Notes under the pieces: model-generated | Databases searched by the model: none | Told to the model about the DNA's origin: nothing | Seen by the model: only the letters and a program-made list of their open reading frames with translations | Position numbers and translations under genes: made by a program | Shown: one piece after another, positions 39,672 to 48,946 of the stretch | Layout: every line of letters starts with the position of its first letter | Position numbering within the stretch: the first letter of the stretch is position 1 | NCBI GenBank assembly: GCA_020186115.1 | Contig: WSYJ01000105.1 | Location: forward strand, 62,001 to 126,000 | Direction: 5' to 3' | Source of the DNA: Histomonas meleagridis | Lineage: Eukaryota > Parabasalia > Tritrichomonadida > Dientamoebidae | Length of the DNA: 64,000 nucleotides

Positions 39672-41400
39672 TTACATTTTTGATTGTAATAAATTGATTA
39701 TTTCTTTGTTTCCACTATTTTTAGCATGATCAAGTGCTGTATTAAATAAAACGAATTCATTCCAAATATTTATACAAAACACGAAAATATTATTATAAAT
39801 ATTAAATAATACAAATTAATATCTTTAATGTTAATATCAATTTTTTCATTGGAAATGAGTTCTTTAGCAATTTCAGTTCTCTCTTTTAAGCATGCGTGAA
39901 TTAGTGCGGTCCAAAGTAATTTGCATAAACACCCAACAGAATTATTAAACATTAAATAAATTAAAATTAACTTCATATTTAATAAATAAATATTTTTAGC
40001 ATTAATATCAATTCCTTCCTGTTCAAGAAGTAATTTCACTATTTCTGTATGACCTTCACTTGCTGCTCTAGTGAGTGCTGTATTAAATAATATAAATAAA
40101 TCCCAAATATTATTTTATAATATCAAATAATTATAATTAACTTCATATTTAATAAATAAATATTTTTAGCATTAATATCAATTCCTTCCTGTTCAAGAAG
40201 TAATTTAACTATTTCTACATTACCTTCACTAGATGCTAAAATAAGTGGTGTATCAAATAATTTAAATAATTTCCAAATATTATTTTATAATATCAAATAA
40301 TTATAATTAACTTCATATTTAACAAATAAATATTTTTAGCATTGATATCAATTCCTTCTTGTTTGAGAAGTAATTTAACTATTTCGTCATATCCTTCTTT
40401 AGATGCATACATAAGTGGTGTTGAAAATCACCGAAAAAATCACAAATTATTATAATCAAATATCAAATTATTAAAATAAATTTCATATTTAAAAAATAAA
40501 TATTTTGGGCATTAATATCAATATCTTTATGTTCAAGAAGTAATTCAACAATTTCAGTATAACCTGCTACACATGCTAAAATAAGTGCGTTATCAAATAA
40601 ATTAAATATTTTCCAAATATTATTATAATATATCAAATATTTAAAATAAATATCAAATTATATTTATAAAAATCTTCAGCATTAACATCAACATCTTCAT
40701 GTTCAAGAAGTATTTTAACCATATTTGTCAAACCTTTTGAAGCTGCGTAAATAAGTGGTGTATAAAATATATAAAACAATTTCCAAATATTATTTCGAAA
40801 CATCAAAAAATTAAAATTAACACTAAATCACACAAATAAATATCTCTTTCATTTACATCAATCTCTTCTTGTTTGAGAAGGAATTTAACTATTTTCTCAT
40901 CTTTCGTTTGAATTGCTGAAAATAGATCTTCTGGTAAATCTTCAAATTATTAAAATTTATGTCATCTTCATCATTATTTCCATAGTTAAGTATCATATTC
41001 ATAATTTGAAAACATACATTTTCTCTTGCATAATCAAGGGCTGTTTTAAATATTTAGGACAATTTCCAAATATTATTTCAAAATTTCAAATTATTAATAT
41101 AAATATTAATAAAAAGAAATTGATGTTTTTTGCATTAATATCAATTCCTTCTTGTGCAAGAAGGAATACAACAACTTCACCACGATCTTTTGAAGAGGCA
41201 AGCATAAGTGCTGTTTCAAATATTTTAACTAAATTCCAAATTTTTTATTGAAACATCAAATTAAATATATCTGACTGAAAATGGATTAAATGAATATTTT
41301 TAGCATTGACATCAACCTTTCCTTGTTCAAGAAGGGATTTAACTTTCTCTAGGTTGCCATCGTAAGATGCCTTCAAAAATTCTTGGATCGAAGATTCCAT
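39672..41400 (-). CDS. Ankyrin gene of 11 modules with ~170-bp period, frame-interrupted
   Basis: Starts at an ATG (41400) with a complete first repeat, ESSIQEFLKASYDGNLEKVKSLLEQGK. It ends in a normal terminal repeat, TALDHAKNSGNKEIINLLQ, with a TAA stop at 39672. Between them are nine diverged ankyrin units (TALMLASSKDRGEVV, TALDYARENV, TPLIYAASKG, NALILACVAG, TPLMYASKEG, TPLILASSEG, TALTRAASEG, TALIHACLKERTEI and one more). Unit boundaries fall at 40001, 40171, 40341, 40511, 40681 and 40851, exactly 170 bp apart. Between INAK and TAL each unit has about 80 bp of AT-rich DNA that usually breaks the frame or contains stops. Ankyrin consensus positions are kept while DNA diverges, which suggests protein-level selection. 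No continuous frame exists, so the true product is unknown. The promoter lies in the left arm of the inverted repeat at 41404. Confidence 0.55.
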
Positions 41401-41403
41401 TCA

Positions 41404-41652
41404 GTTAAAACTAAATGTCATAACGGTTTTTCACAAAAATTGAATAGATGACATTTTGATTGATAGTCAAACTTGTAAGTTGTCATCGTTTTGTAAACAA
41501 TTCATTTTAACTAGTTTTTCAAAATAACGTACTTACAAAATTACTTGTTTCACAACAGATATATTTGGTAATAATGGTTAGTGATTGTCCTCGTTTTATG
41601 ATACAGCTTCATGTATTTTTGATCCATGTCCTTTTAATGCATGTTTGGTATT
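41404..41652. repeat. Perfect 249-bp inverted repeat, left arm
   Basis: Reverse complement of 42158-42406, with no mismatch found by eye over 249 bp. The outer end GTTAAAAC lies 4 bp from the ATG of the ankyrin gene at 41400, so the arm carries that gene's promoter, including ACCGTTATG words. Confidence 0.95.
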
Positions 41653-41849
41653 CTTCCAATTTAATTTTATTCAAATAATGATAAAAAGAACCTTTTTATA
41701 CCTAAAGAACCTTGTTCAACACGAAAATGTTTCGTTATTAAGTTTTAGTAATTTCGAAAAAGTAATCTTTAAATGTAAATTAAATTTATGTGGAAACTAA
41801 AAAATTATATTGAAATGATGGATGCCATAACTAATGTTTATTAATGAGT
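41653..41849. other. Unique spacer between inverted-repeat arms, left part
   Basis: About 200 bp of AT-rich DNA downstream of the zinc-ribbon gene. No feature seen. Confidence 0.4.
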
Positions 41850-42035
41850 TTAGCGGGCCCATGATGGTGCTTGTTGAGTGTAATTCCATCCGTAGTCACC
41901 ATGGCATTTGGGACAACAGTTTGCTGAACTATCCCTGTTACCATTTTGATCCTTATGGCAGTTATTGCAATAAATAGTATTGCAACGACGGCAGATTTTC
42001 CAGCAGTTTGCAACTCCGCAAAATGGACAACCCAT
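41850..42035 (-). CDS. Small zinc-ribbon protein
   Basis: 61 residues from the ATG at 42035. Cys pairs are arranged as CPFC (3-6), CWKICRRC (11-18), YCNNC (22-26) and CCPKC (40-44), i.e. two to three zinc-binding ribbons, followed by a Gly/Trp-rich tail (YGWNYTQQAPSWAR). The overlapping frame at 41831-42040 is a shadow. Two initiators, TCATT (42040-42044) and TCACT (42045-42049), lie within 14 bp of the ATG, so the gene looks transcribed. Function unknown; small Cys-rich ribbons of this type often bind nucleic acid or ubiquitin. It is the only gene between the two arms of a perfect 249-bp inverted repeat. Confidence 0.7.
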   Translation of the reverse strand: MGCPFCGVANCWKICRRCNTIYCNNCHKDQNGNRDSSANCCPKCHGDYGWNYTQQAPSWAR

Positions 42036-42039
42036 TGCA

Positions 42040-42049
42040 AATGAAGTGA
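42040..42049 (-). promoter_or_regulatory. Double initiator of the zinc-ribbon gene
   Basis: TTTCACTTCATTTGCA on the minus strand contains TCACT and TCATT, both fitting the initiator consensus, 4-14 bp before the ATG. Confidence 0.55.
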
Positions 42050-42157
42050 AATTTTTTTTTTATTTCAATTTTCAATGCAATGAAAACTGTATTTAAAAAG
42101 TTCCAAATCCAAAAAACGCATTAACCTACAGGTTATCACAATGTTAACATTGTTACA

Positions 42158-42406
42158 AATACCAAACATGCATTAAAAGGACATGGATCAAAAATACATG
42201 AAGCTGTATCATAAAACGAGGACAATCACTAACCATTATTACCAAATATATCTGTTGTGAAACAAGTAATTTTGTAAGTACGTTATTTTGAAAAACTAGT
42301 TAAAATGAATTGTTTACAAAACGATGACAACTTACAAGTTTGACTATCAATCAAAATGTCATCTATTCAATTTTTGTGAAAAACCGTTATGACATTTAGT
42401 TTTAAC
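42158..42406. repeat. Perfect 249-bp inverted repeat, right arm
   Basis: Exact reverse complement of 41404-41652. The spacer between the arms is 505 bp. Outside the right end the sequence (ACTGGTATGG) differs from that outside the left end, and I see no target-site duplication. Confidence 0.95.
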
Positions 42407-42980
42407 ACTGGTATGGATCTGTAACATTTCAAACAATGTGATTTTTATTATGAGTAAATTTTAATACATATTGCTATTGAACAATTATTGTATTTTTTTC
42501 TCATATACGCAATTTTGATATTAAAATTAATTTTAGTTTATCATAATTTCATTTTATTAATAAATCGTTTTTTAATGAAATTGTAATTATCTTTATTTGA
42601 TACAGTACTTATAAACTCATCTCAAAAAGGTGAAAAAAAATCAAATTACTTCTTGAACAATCTGAAATACATTAAAAAAAAATTTTTCAAACTGCATACA
42701 TAATTGCATCTAAAAAAGGACACCAAGAAATAGTTAAATTGCTTATTGAAAAAGGAGCAAAAAGAGATTAATTCACACAAGTACATATAATTCATTTTAT
42801 GCAACTAAGTTATAAAAAGAGAAAATATAACATCTACGCAACCTCATTTGGAAGGAATGCAAATTCTTAAGTAAATAAGATGTGTTACTTATTTAAATAG
42901 ATAAACATCAATTGTATCTTTTTATATTGTTGGGAAATTTATGGCAAAACAACAAAATGCAAAAAAAAAATTAATAAAGT
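42407..42980. pseudogene. Intergenic with a terminal ankyrin-repeat relic
   Basis: About 570 bp. At about 42680-42770 the plus strand reads TAYIIASKKGHQEIVKLLIEKGAKRD followed by a stop, a terminal ankyrin repeat. It is preceded near 42640 by a scrap like KLLLEQSE. No gene start is present. The rest is AT-rich. Confidence 0.5.
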
Positions 42981-43307
42981 TTACATGAAATCAATATACA
43001 AATCATCAGGGCCTTCGTTATCACTATCTGCATCAGAGTCATCGCTTTGGTTTCGTTTGATATGATACTCAACATCACCAGCTTTTTCACCCTTTGCACG
43101 TTGCTCAGCGAGTCTTTTTGTATGGTTTGCAATCTCTAATGTTTGTTCAGGTGTCAAATCACTCACAAGATTTTTGATTAAATCTTGAACAAATATCTTG
43201 TATTGGATATCGTCCGAAAAAGAAAGGCAATGTTCTCCAAGTGCGTAAGCGAAATCTTCGAATTCTTGAACAGTTTTAGGCGTTGTTGACAAAGCTTTCG
43301 AGGCCAT
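42981..43307 (-). CDS. EIF3J: eIF3j-like translation initiation factor
   Basis: 108 residues. PKTVQEFEDFAYALGEHCLSFSDDIQYKIFVQDLIKNLVSDLTPEQTLEIANHTKRLAEQRAKGEK matches the conserved C-terminal half of eIF3j in spacing and character (helical, then NEKQKQEK-like). The last residues DDLYIDFM match the family's terminal DYxDFM. The acidic N-terminal half of the roughly 250-residue animal protein is missing, although an acidic stretch (DDSDADSDNEG) lies before the end. eIF3j regulates mRNA binding in the 40S decoding centre and recycling. An initiator TCACT (43314-43318) lies 7 bp before the ATG at 43307. The stop overlaps a TAAA signal. Confidence 0.65.
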   Translation of the reverse strand: MASKALSTTPKTVQEFEDFAYALGEHCLSFSDDIQYKIFVQDLIKNLVSDLTPEQTLEIANHTKRLAEQRAKGEKAGDVEYHIKRNQSDDSDADSDNEGPDDLYIDFM

Positions 43308-43313
43308 ATTGCA

Positions 43314-43318
43314 AGTGA
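43314..43318 (-). promoter_or_regulatory. Initiator (TCACT) of the eIF3j-like gene
   Basis: TCACT on the minus strand, 7 bp before the ATG, in the context ACGATCACTTGC. Confidence 0.5.
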
Positions 43319-44088
43319 TCGTTTTACATTCAATTTGGAGGTTTTGACAGAGGTCGACAAATGTAAAGTTTCATCAGCAAACGTCAAATTTTGAATAAAC
43401 ATAATTCTGACGTATAAAATTAACATATATTACGATTTGATAAATACATAAATATGTGTTCAAATTTCATAAATCGCATATCATCAAAAAATCAAAATTT
43501 TCATTTTTTAATTCATTTTTTATACATTAAATACTGTATATAATGGAAAGGATTCTATAGAGAAATTCGTGTCCTCTAATTTGGAGCACATTTAAAAAGG
43601 CTTATTTCGGTCTAGTAGAGCCTCATCCACTCTATAATTGGCACAAGTTCAACGGCACTGGGTTTTATCATTTTTGTGTCTATGAAATATGTTTTCCGCG
43701 ATATTATAACATAATTGAAGTCAATCTCCGAATGATTCCAAATAAGGCATCTGTTGCTTATTTGTGTTGTTGGAATTCAAGTTTTCATTATTTTCTTCCC
43801 TTAATCGATTTGTGGCCCTAGTTACAGTGTAGGCGTGGGTTATAATAAGGTGTCAGCCTACAGATTTTCGCTGCAGTCTATATTGAGTAATTAAGAAAAT
43901 TATTTTAAATAAATTATCATTTTTACTAGTGAATATATCACCAAATTTTATGTATTATGAAGCAAAAATACTTTAAATGAAATGGGAATTATTTTGTTTT
44001 TATTTTGATGTAACATTTAAATAATGATATTGTTTATTTGAAGGACTTACGAACATAATACGGGTCAGATCATACAAGTTCATTAATT
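43319..44088. other. Intergenic; holds dispersed repeat copy B
   Basis: About 770 bp, no gene. The stretch 43654-43736 matches 4-84. GTAGAGCC and other GC-richer words near 43600-43660 suggest that the repeat is longer than the part matched at the window's left edge. Confidence 0.45.
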
Positions 44089-44830
44089 ACAGGGTGATCC
44101 AAAAGTCTTTAAATCTCACTTTTTCACAATAACTAAAAGATATTTAATAAAACATTTATATTATATAGCAGTCTTGAATGTGTAGAATATTTTATCTTTT
44201 ATGAATGTGTAATGAGTTATATAGGTTTAAAATTTTATACGTCAGAATTTCGAACAGTACTTCATTATTTCTTTCTTCATGGATTATCATTTGAAGATAC
44301 ATATAATGGGATGACCATCGCTTATGGCTATACACATTAAGAAAGATATATATCACATGAGTTACATCAGTCAATAGAAGTGTCAATGCAATATTTTATA
44401 CAAAAGTCACTCAAAGACATTTGAAATGTGATCGAAATTCACTTTTTATTATTTCTTTTTTCGTGGATTATAATTTGAAGATACATCTAATGGAATGACC
44501 ATCGCTTACGGCTATACACATTAAGAAAGATATATATCACATGAAGATACAGCGCCTATAGAAGTGTCAATGCAATATTTTATACAAAAGTCACTCAAAG
44601 GCATTTGAAATGTGATCGAAATTCACTTTTTATTATTTCTTTTTTCGTGGATTATCATTTGAAGATACATCTAATGGAATGACCATCGCTTACGGCTATA
44701 CACATTAAGAAAGATATATATCACATGAAGATACGGCGTCTATAGAAGTGTCAATGCAATATTTTATATAAAAGTCACTCAAAGGCATTTGAAATGTGAT
44801 CGAAATACACGTTCATTTTTATTAATATTT
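44089..44830 (+). mobile_element. Mariner-like 5' end with amplified 184-bp tandem repeats
   Basis: TA then CAGGGTGATCCAAAAGTC at about 44090 resembles the terminal inverted repeat of mariner elements. An ATG at 44212 opens a frame reading MSYIGLKFYTSEFRTVLHYF, FLHGLSFEDTYNG, then TH*. This resembles the N-terminal helix-turn-helix of mariner transposases. From about 44260 the same DNA is repeated in tandem with period 184 bp (GGATTATCATTTGAAGATAC at 44281, 44465 and 44649), ending near 44815. The catalytic part and right end are absent. Not functional. Confidence 0.5.
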
Positions 44831-44836
44831 CATTTA

Positions 44837-46603
44837 TCACGCAGCCGTATTGGAGAGAATTTTCACCTTTTGCTGTAGCACTTCAACCACGTGATTTATC
44901 CTATACTCGTCGTATAGCGATGAAGACTTAAAGTAATACTTCTCTACAAGCTCCTTGTCGGAAGTCAAGTAAAGGTACCATTCGACCATTCGCTGCATTT
45001 TGAGTCCGAGGAATATGAAGTCTTCGAGTGGCGTTCCATAGTATCGGTCGTCGTCCATTATATCCGATTTGTTAAAGTGGTCGATTTTGTTGATGAGCTC
45101 TTTGAAGCTATTGTTGTCGAATTTGCTGTTATTCTTTTGGAGAAATGTCATTATGAAGTTCCATGGCCCTAATGTATTAAACGCTTCTCGAATGCGAAGG
45201 CCATCACTAAAAATAGAGACCATAAACTGGACAATGTTCTTTGTGTTAGCTTCGTTGATACAACAGAATGTGTATGCTGGGTTATAGAAGTAACATTCGA
45301 GATCATTAAATGTGGCATTGATAATACAATCATTACGTGGTTCAGTAGTCGTAATATTCGATGGAAGTTTATCAAGAAGCTTTAATGTCTTTGGTATAAC
45401 TTTCTTATTACTTAATAATGCAAATTGCGTATAGTTTTGCGTAAGCCATTCATGGCCTTGTTCAGATATTACGGTAAGAATTGGCTTTAAGAGATTGGAA
45501 TTGATTACACTTGATACAAATAAAGAGATTTGTTTGCTTGGCTTTGGTTCTTTTTGTGATGCTTGAAGAACCTCTTCGAGCTTAACGTTCTCCGATCCGG
45601 GGAACTTTTTCTGAAAGAGCTTTTTGAATGCAACGATGGAGTCCATGAAACGGTTTTGATCGATGATCCCGTTAAGGAATAATGAAATGATAAGAAAACA
45701 AAAGCGTTCGTTCGGGTTTTCGGTGTTCGAAGGTAAGTTGGAAAGTTCTTTGAAGAATGGGACATATGGAGATTTTGGCTTTTCTGTGAAAGGTTGGAAA
45801 TCGAGAGATGGGACATCCCTATAAGTTGGCTTTCCAATGATTTCTTCGATTGGTGTAACAGGAACATCTTTGACGACAACTTCTTTGGGTTCTAATTTCT
45901 TGGTCTTATTGCAAAGAATCGACATATGGATGGAAAGCATCCACGACATGGCTTGGGTCTCATTTTTAGCTACAAATGTATAACAATTTTCGGTATTACC
46001 GACTTCCATTAATTGGAATGATCTGAGGAAAATTGTTTTGTCCTTCTTTAAAGATTTTGGGCATTCGAGAAGTGTTGTGATATAAGTGTTTCTTCCAAAT
46101 ATGTATTCGAATCCTGGAATTATCATATTCTTTTTTTGAAAATGTGTTTGGAGGAATACATGATGTTGTTTGATTTGAAGAGAAGTAAGAAAAGATTCCA
46201 AATTTTTGGATCCTGGAAGAAGACCTTCGATTTCTTCAACGTTTAAATAATCATTCATCTCAGCATTTCGGAAAAATACTTCGATTTCTCCGAGAGTTTC
46301 GAAGAATGATTTCGTAAAGTTATCACATTTTTCCTTATCGGAAAATGTCAAATTGTATTTGAGTGAATTAAATGTCATGTTCACTAAAATAATGGTAAAC
46401 TTCTTTGTTGGGTCAGGGATCGGAGAAAAGTTTGGGCAGAACAAAGCGAATTTTGCCTTTGATGAAGAAAAGAATAAAAATGGCCCGTTTGAAAATAAGT
46501 TGTAAACACCCGGCGGCATGGAACCTATTTCGGATGTCTTCACTGACCCCCAATCGTTTTTACTCTGGAGGCTACTGAAAAGGAGAGGCAGGTCATAGCT
46601 CAT
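44837..46603 (-). CDS. PH-like plus RUN-domain protein
   Basis: 588 residues. Residues 1-235 form one or two PH-like folds, ending in the helix ETQAMSWMLSIHMSIL that is typical of PH domains. After a Pro-rich linker, residues 290-430 resemble a RUN domain: a long helical stretch followed by SLFVSSVINSNLLKPILTVISEQGHEWLTQNYTQFALLSNKKVIPKTLKLLDKLPSNI, which fits the RUN end pattern. The C-terminal 150 residues are helical. RUN proteins link small GTPases to membrane traffic. Numerous homologues of this layout exist in trichomonads. The start at 46603 is an ATG and it is divergent from the DUF1963 gene across 97 bp. Confidence 0.55.
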   Translation of the reverse strand: MSYDLPLLFSSLQSKNDWGSVKTSEIGSMPPGVYNLFSNGPFLFFSSSKAKFALFCPNFSPIPDPTKKFTIILVNMTFNSLKYNLTFSDKEKCDNFTKSFFETLGEIEVFFRNAEMNDYLNVEEIEGLLPGSKNLESFLTSLQIKQHHVFLQTHFQKKNMIIPGFEYIFGRNTYITTLLECPKSLKKDKTIFLRSFQLMEVGNTENCYTFVAKNETQAMSWMLSIHMSILCNKTKKLEPKEVVVKDVPVTPIEEIIGKPTYRDVPSLDFQPFTEKPKSPYVPFFKELSNLPSNTENPNERFCFLIISLFLNGIIDQNRFMDSIVAFKKLFQKKFPGSENVKLEEVLQASQKEPKPSKQISLFVSSVINSNLLKPILTVISEQGHEWLTQNYTQFALLSNKKVIPKTLKLLDKLPSNITTTEPRNDCIINATFNDLECYFYNPAYTFCCINEANTKNIVQFMVSIFSDGLRIREAFNTLGPWNFIMTFLQKNNSKFDNNSFKELINKIDHFNKSDIMDDDRYYGTPLEDFIFLGLKMQRMVEWYLYLTSDKELVEKYYFKSSSLYDEYRINHVVEVLQQKVKILSNTAA

Positions 46604-46700
46604 TTTCTCTTATAGCAGTAAATGTAATATATTCAAAAATCATTTTAAACGGTTTCATCGCTGTTCTGAAAAGAAAATTGAATGGTTTACCACAGATTAA
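46604..46700. promoter_or_regulatory. Divergent promoter with AAACGGTTTCATC
   Basis: The 97-bp gap between two divergent ATGs holds TTTAAACGGTTTCATCG at about 46645, another CGGTTT box directly joined to TCAT. No separate initiator stands next to either ATG. Confidence 0.4.
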
Positions 46701-47528
46701 ATGGAAACTTACGAAAAAACAGTAACACAAATCAAAGAATTCATTAATAAGAACAACTTATATCGAAAAACTGCTATCCCAGTGATTTCTAGTGTTGCAG
46801 AGGATGAAAATCCTCGAGTTTCGAAATTCGGTGGAAAATATCCTTATTTGCCAAATGAAACAATTCAAAAATGTCCAGTGTGTGAACAATTCCCAATGAT
46901 GGCTGTGCAACTTTACATTCCATCACTCCCAGAGTTTGTTCAACAATATTTTCAAGAGGCAGATCGGAAATCTTTGCTTGTTCTAGGTATATGTCCCGAA
47001 TGTCTAGGTTCAAATGGTTACCAAATTAAGATTTATGGAGAAGGAGAACTTGATAAACTCGTTTATCATGATGACCACGGAAAGATTTGGGCAAGTCCGG
47101 AATATCATGAAAGAAGACACTTCCCTCGAATTCCATTTTCTCCTCAGCCATATGATTCATTTGATGAGCAAAGGCAATATTTCCAATTTTGTACAATAGA
47201 AAGTTGGAAAGAAACAGAAATGGTCCCATACACATCTCTCAAACAAATCCAAGAGTTGATAAAGAGTGAAGGAATCGAAAGTAGTAATCGATACTTCCTT
47301 ATTGCTCATGGAATAAATATGCAAAATAATGTTAGCGGAAATTCATACCTCGCAGGATGGCCACATTTCTGTGAGTCTGATCAAACACCAGATGGGTATC
47401 AAATTCTTTTAAATATGTGTGAATCGGAAGCTGCAACACTTGGATGGGGCGATTGTGGAACTGCTCAAATTTGGGTTGGAACTGGTTCTAATGCAGGAAA
47501 ATATCTTTTCACTTGTTCTAGTCATTAA
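46701..47528 (+). CDS. DUF1963 (YwqG-like) protein
   Basis: 275 residues. The family pattern is clear: SKFGGKYPYLPNE near residue 42, two CxxC pairs (CPVCEQFPMM, CPECLGSNGY), FCTIESWKE, LAGWPHFCESDQTP and the C-terminal LGWGDCGTAQIWVGTG. DUF1963 proteins are found in bacteria and protists; their role is not established. The CxxC pairs may bind zinc. The Bacillus homologue lacks one of the pairs as far as I recall, so the zinc point is an inference. Confidence 0.75.
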   Translation: METYEKTVTQIKEFINKNNLYRKTAIPVISSVAEDENPRVSKFGGKYPYLPNETIQKCPVCEQFPMMAVQLYIPSLPEFVQQYFQEADRKSLLVLGICPECLGSNGYQIKIYGEGELDKLVYHDDHGKIWASPEYHERRHFPRIPFSPQPYDSFDEQRQYFQFCTIESWKETEMVPYTSLKQIQELIKSEGIESSNRYFLIAHGINMQNNVSGNSYLAGWPHFCESDQTPDGYQILLNMCESEAATLGWGDCGTAQIWVGTGSNAGKYLFTCSSH

Positions 47529-47728
47529 ATTGATGCTGTCTTGATTTTTTTAAATTTTGGTGAAGTAGTCGTAAACGGTTTTCGAATTGAAATTCATCGT
47601 CCGACATTTTCCATAATAAAAATGTAACGTTCGCTTTTTGACCATATTTTTGTCACTTTTATGAGTGGCTATAGCAATTCAAAAATTTGCATTTGTTTCT
47701 GAAGAATGAACTGGCCACTTCACTTTTA
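47529..47728. promoter_or_regulatory. SCS-beta promoter with AAACGGTTTTCG and TCACT
   Basis: GTAAACGGTTTTCG at about 47571 and the initiator TCACT at 47720-47724, 4 bp before the ATG at 47729. Confidence 0.5.
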
Positions 47729-48946
47729 ATGCTTTCCACAAGCTTCTCACGTAAATTCAACATCCTTGAATACCAATCCAAGGAAATCTGCGCTAAGTTC
47801 AACGTTTCAGCAGGTATCAACCAAGTTGCTTTCACACCAGATGAAGCAGCTGAAGCATTCAAGAAGATCGGTCTTCCAGCAGTCGTTGTTAAAGCTCAAG
47901 TTTATGCCGGTGGTCGTGGCAAAGGCACATGGGTTGAAGATGGCTTCAAGTCAGGTGTTCATTTCGTTAAATCAGCTGAAGAAGCTAAACAAGTTGCTGC
48001 TAAAATGATCGGCAGACATCTCCGCACAAAGCAAACAACAAAAGAAGGCGCCCTCTGCAAGTGCGTTATGCTTTCAGACCCAGTTGAGATCAAGCGTGAA
48101 TTATACTTCGCAATTCTCCTTGATCGTGCTTCACAAGCACCAGTTGTAATTGCCTCAACACAAGGTGGTGTCGAAATCGAAGAAGTTGCTAAGAACCAAC
48201 CAGATGCAATCTTCAAGGAAGTTCTTGATGGTGTTGATGGTATCACAGAAGACGTTGCTAAGCGCCTCGCTAAGAAACTCGGTCTTGAAGGTGCTGCATA
48301 TCAAAGTGGTGTTCAAGAAATGCAAAAGCTTTGGAAATTATTTGTTGGTTCAGATGCTACACAAGTCGAAGTTAACCCACTTGCCGAAACAGTTGACGGC
48401 CGTATTATCACAGTCGATTCCAAATTCAACTTTGATGATGCTGCTCATTATCGTCAAAAAGAAATCTTCAGCTATCGCGACCTTAAACAAGTTAACCCAA
48501 TGGAACTCCGTGCCGAGAAATATGGTCTTAACTATGTCCAACTTGATGGTGATATCGCATGTCTTGTTAACGGAGCTGGTCTTGCAATGGCTACAATGGA
48601 TGTCATCAAATTATCCGGTGGTGATCCAGCTAACTTCCTTGATCTTGGTGGTGCTGCTTCTGAGAAGGCCGTCACTGAAGGATTCCTTATCATCAGCTCA
48701 AATCCAAAGGTTAAGGCAATTCTTGTTAACATCTTCGGTGGTATTGTCAAATGCGACATGATTGCTAAGGGTGTCATTGCAGCCGTAAAGAAGGTGGGAC
48801 TTAAGATCCCACTTGTTGTTAGACTCGAAGGTACAAATGTTGATCTTGGTAAGAAGATCCTTAAGGAATCAGGTCTCCCAATCATCCCCGCTAGCAACCT
48901 TACAGAAGCTGGTGAAAAGGCTGTTCAAGCAGCTCGCAGCCATTAA
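47729..48946 (+). CDS. SCSB: Succinyl-CoA synthetase beta subunit, hydrogenosomal
   Basis: 405 residues from the ATG at 47729. The frame starts earlier at a TTG (47687), but the initiator TCACT sits between them. The start MLSTSFSRKFNILEYQSKEI shows a short Ser/Arg presequence of the hydrogenosomal type, joined to the mature start (NILEYQSKEI). The ATP-grasp domain has VVVKAQVYAGGRGKG (about 49-63), IKRELYFAILLDRA and STQGGVEIEEVA. The ligase domain has LVNGAGLAMATMDVIKLSGGDPANFLDLGGAA and ILVNIFGGIVKCDMIAKGVI. It converts succinyl-CoA plus ADP or GDP to succinate plus NTP, the substrate-level ATP step of hydrogenosomes, together with an alpha subunit not present here. Codon use is biased to C-ending codons, as in highly expressed genes. 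Confidence 0.95.
   Translation: MLSTSFSRKFNILEYQSKEICAKFNVSAGINQVAFTPDEAAEAFKKIGLPAVVVKAQVYAGGRGKGTWVEDGFKSGVHFVKSAEEAKQVAAKMIGRHLRTKQTTKEGALCKCVMLSDPVEIKRELYFAILLDRASQAPVVIASTQGGVEIEEVAKNQPDAIFKEVLDGVDGITEDVAKRLAKKLGLEGAAYQSGVQEMQKLWKLFVGSDATQVEVNPLAETVDGRIITVDSKFNFDDAAHYRQKEIFSYRDLKQVNPMELRAEKYGLNYVQLDGDIACLVNGAGLAMATMDVIKLSGGDPANFLDLGGAASEKAVTEGFLIISSNPKVKAILVNIFGGIVKCDMIAKGVIAAVKKVGLKIPLVVRLEGTNVDLGKKILKESGLPIIPASNLTEAGEKAVQAARSH

Noticed and set aside
41585-41800. 71-codon frame on the plus strand in the inverted repeat
   Set aside because: Starts at TTG, no protein features, overlaps the repeat arm.
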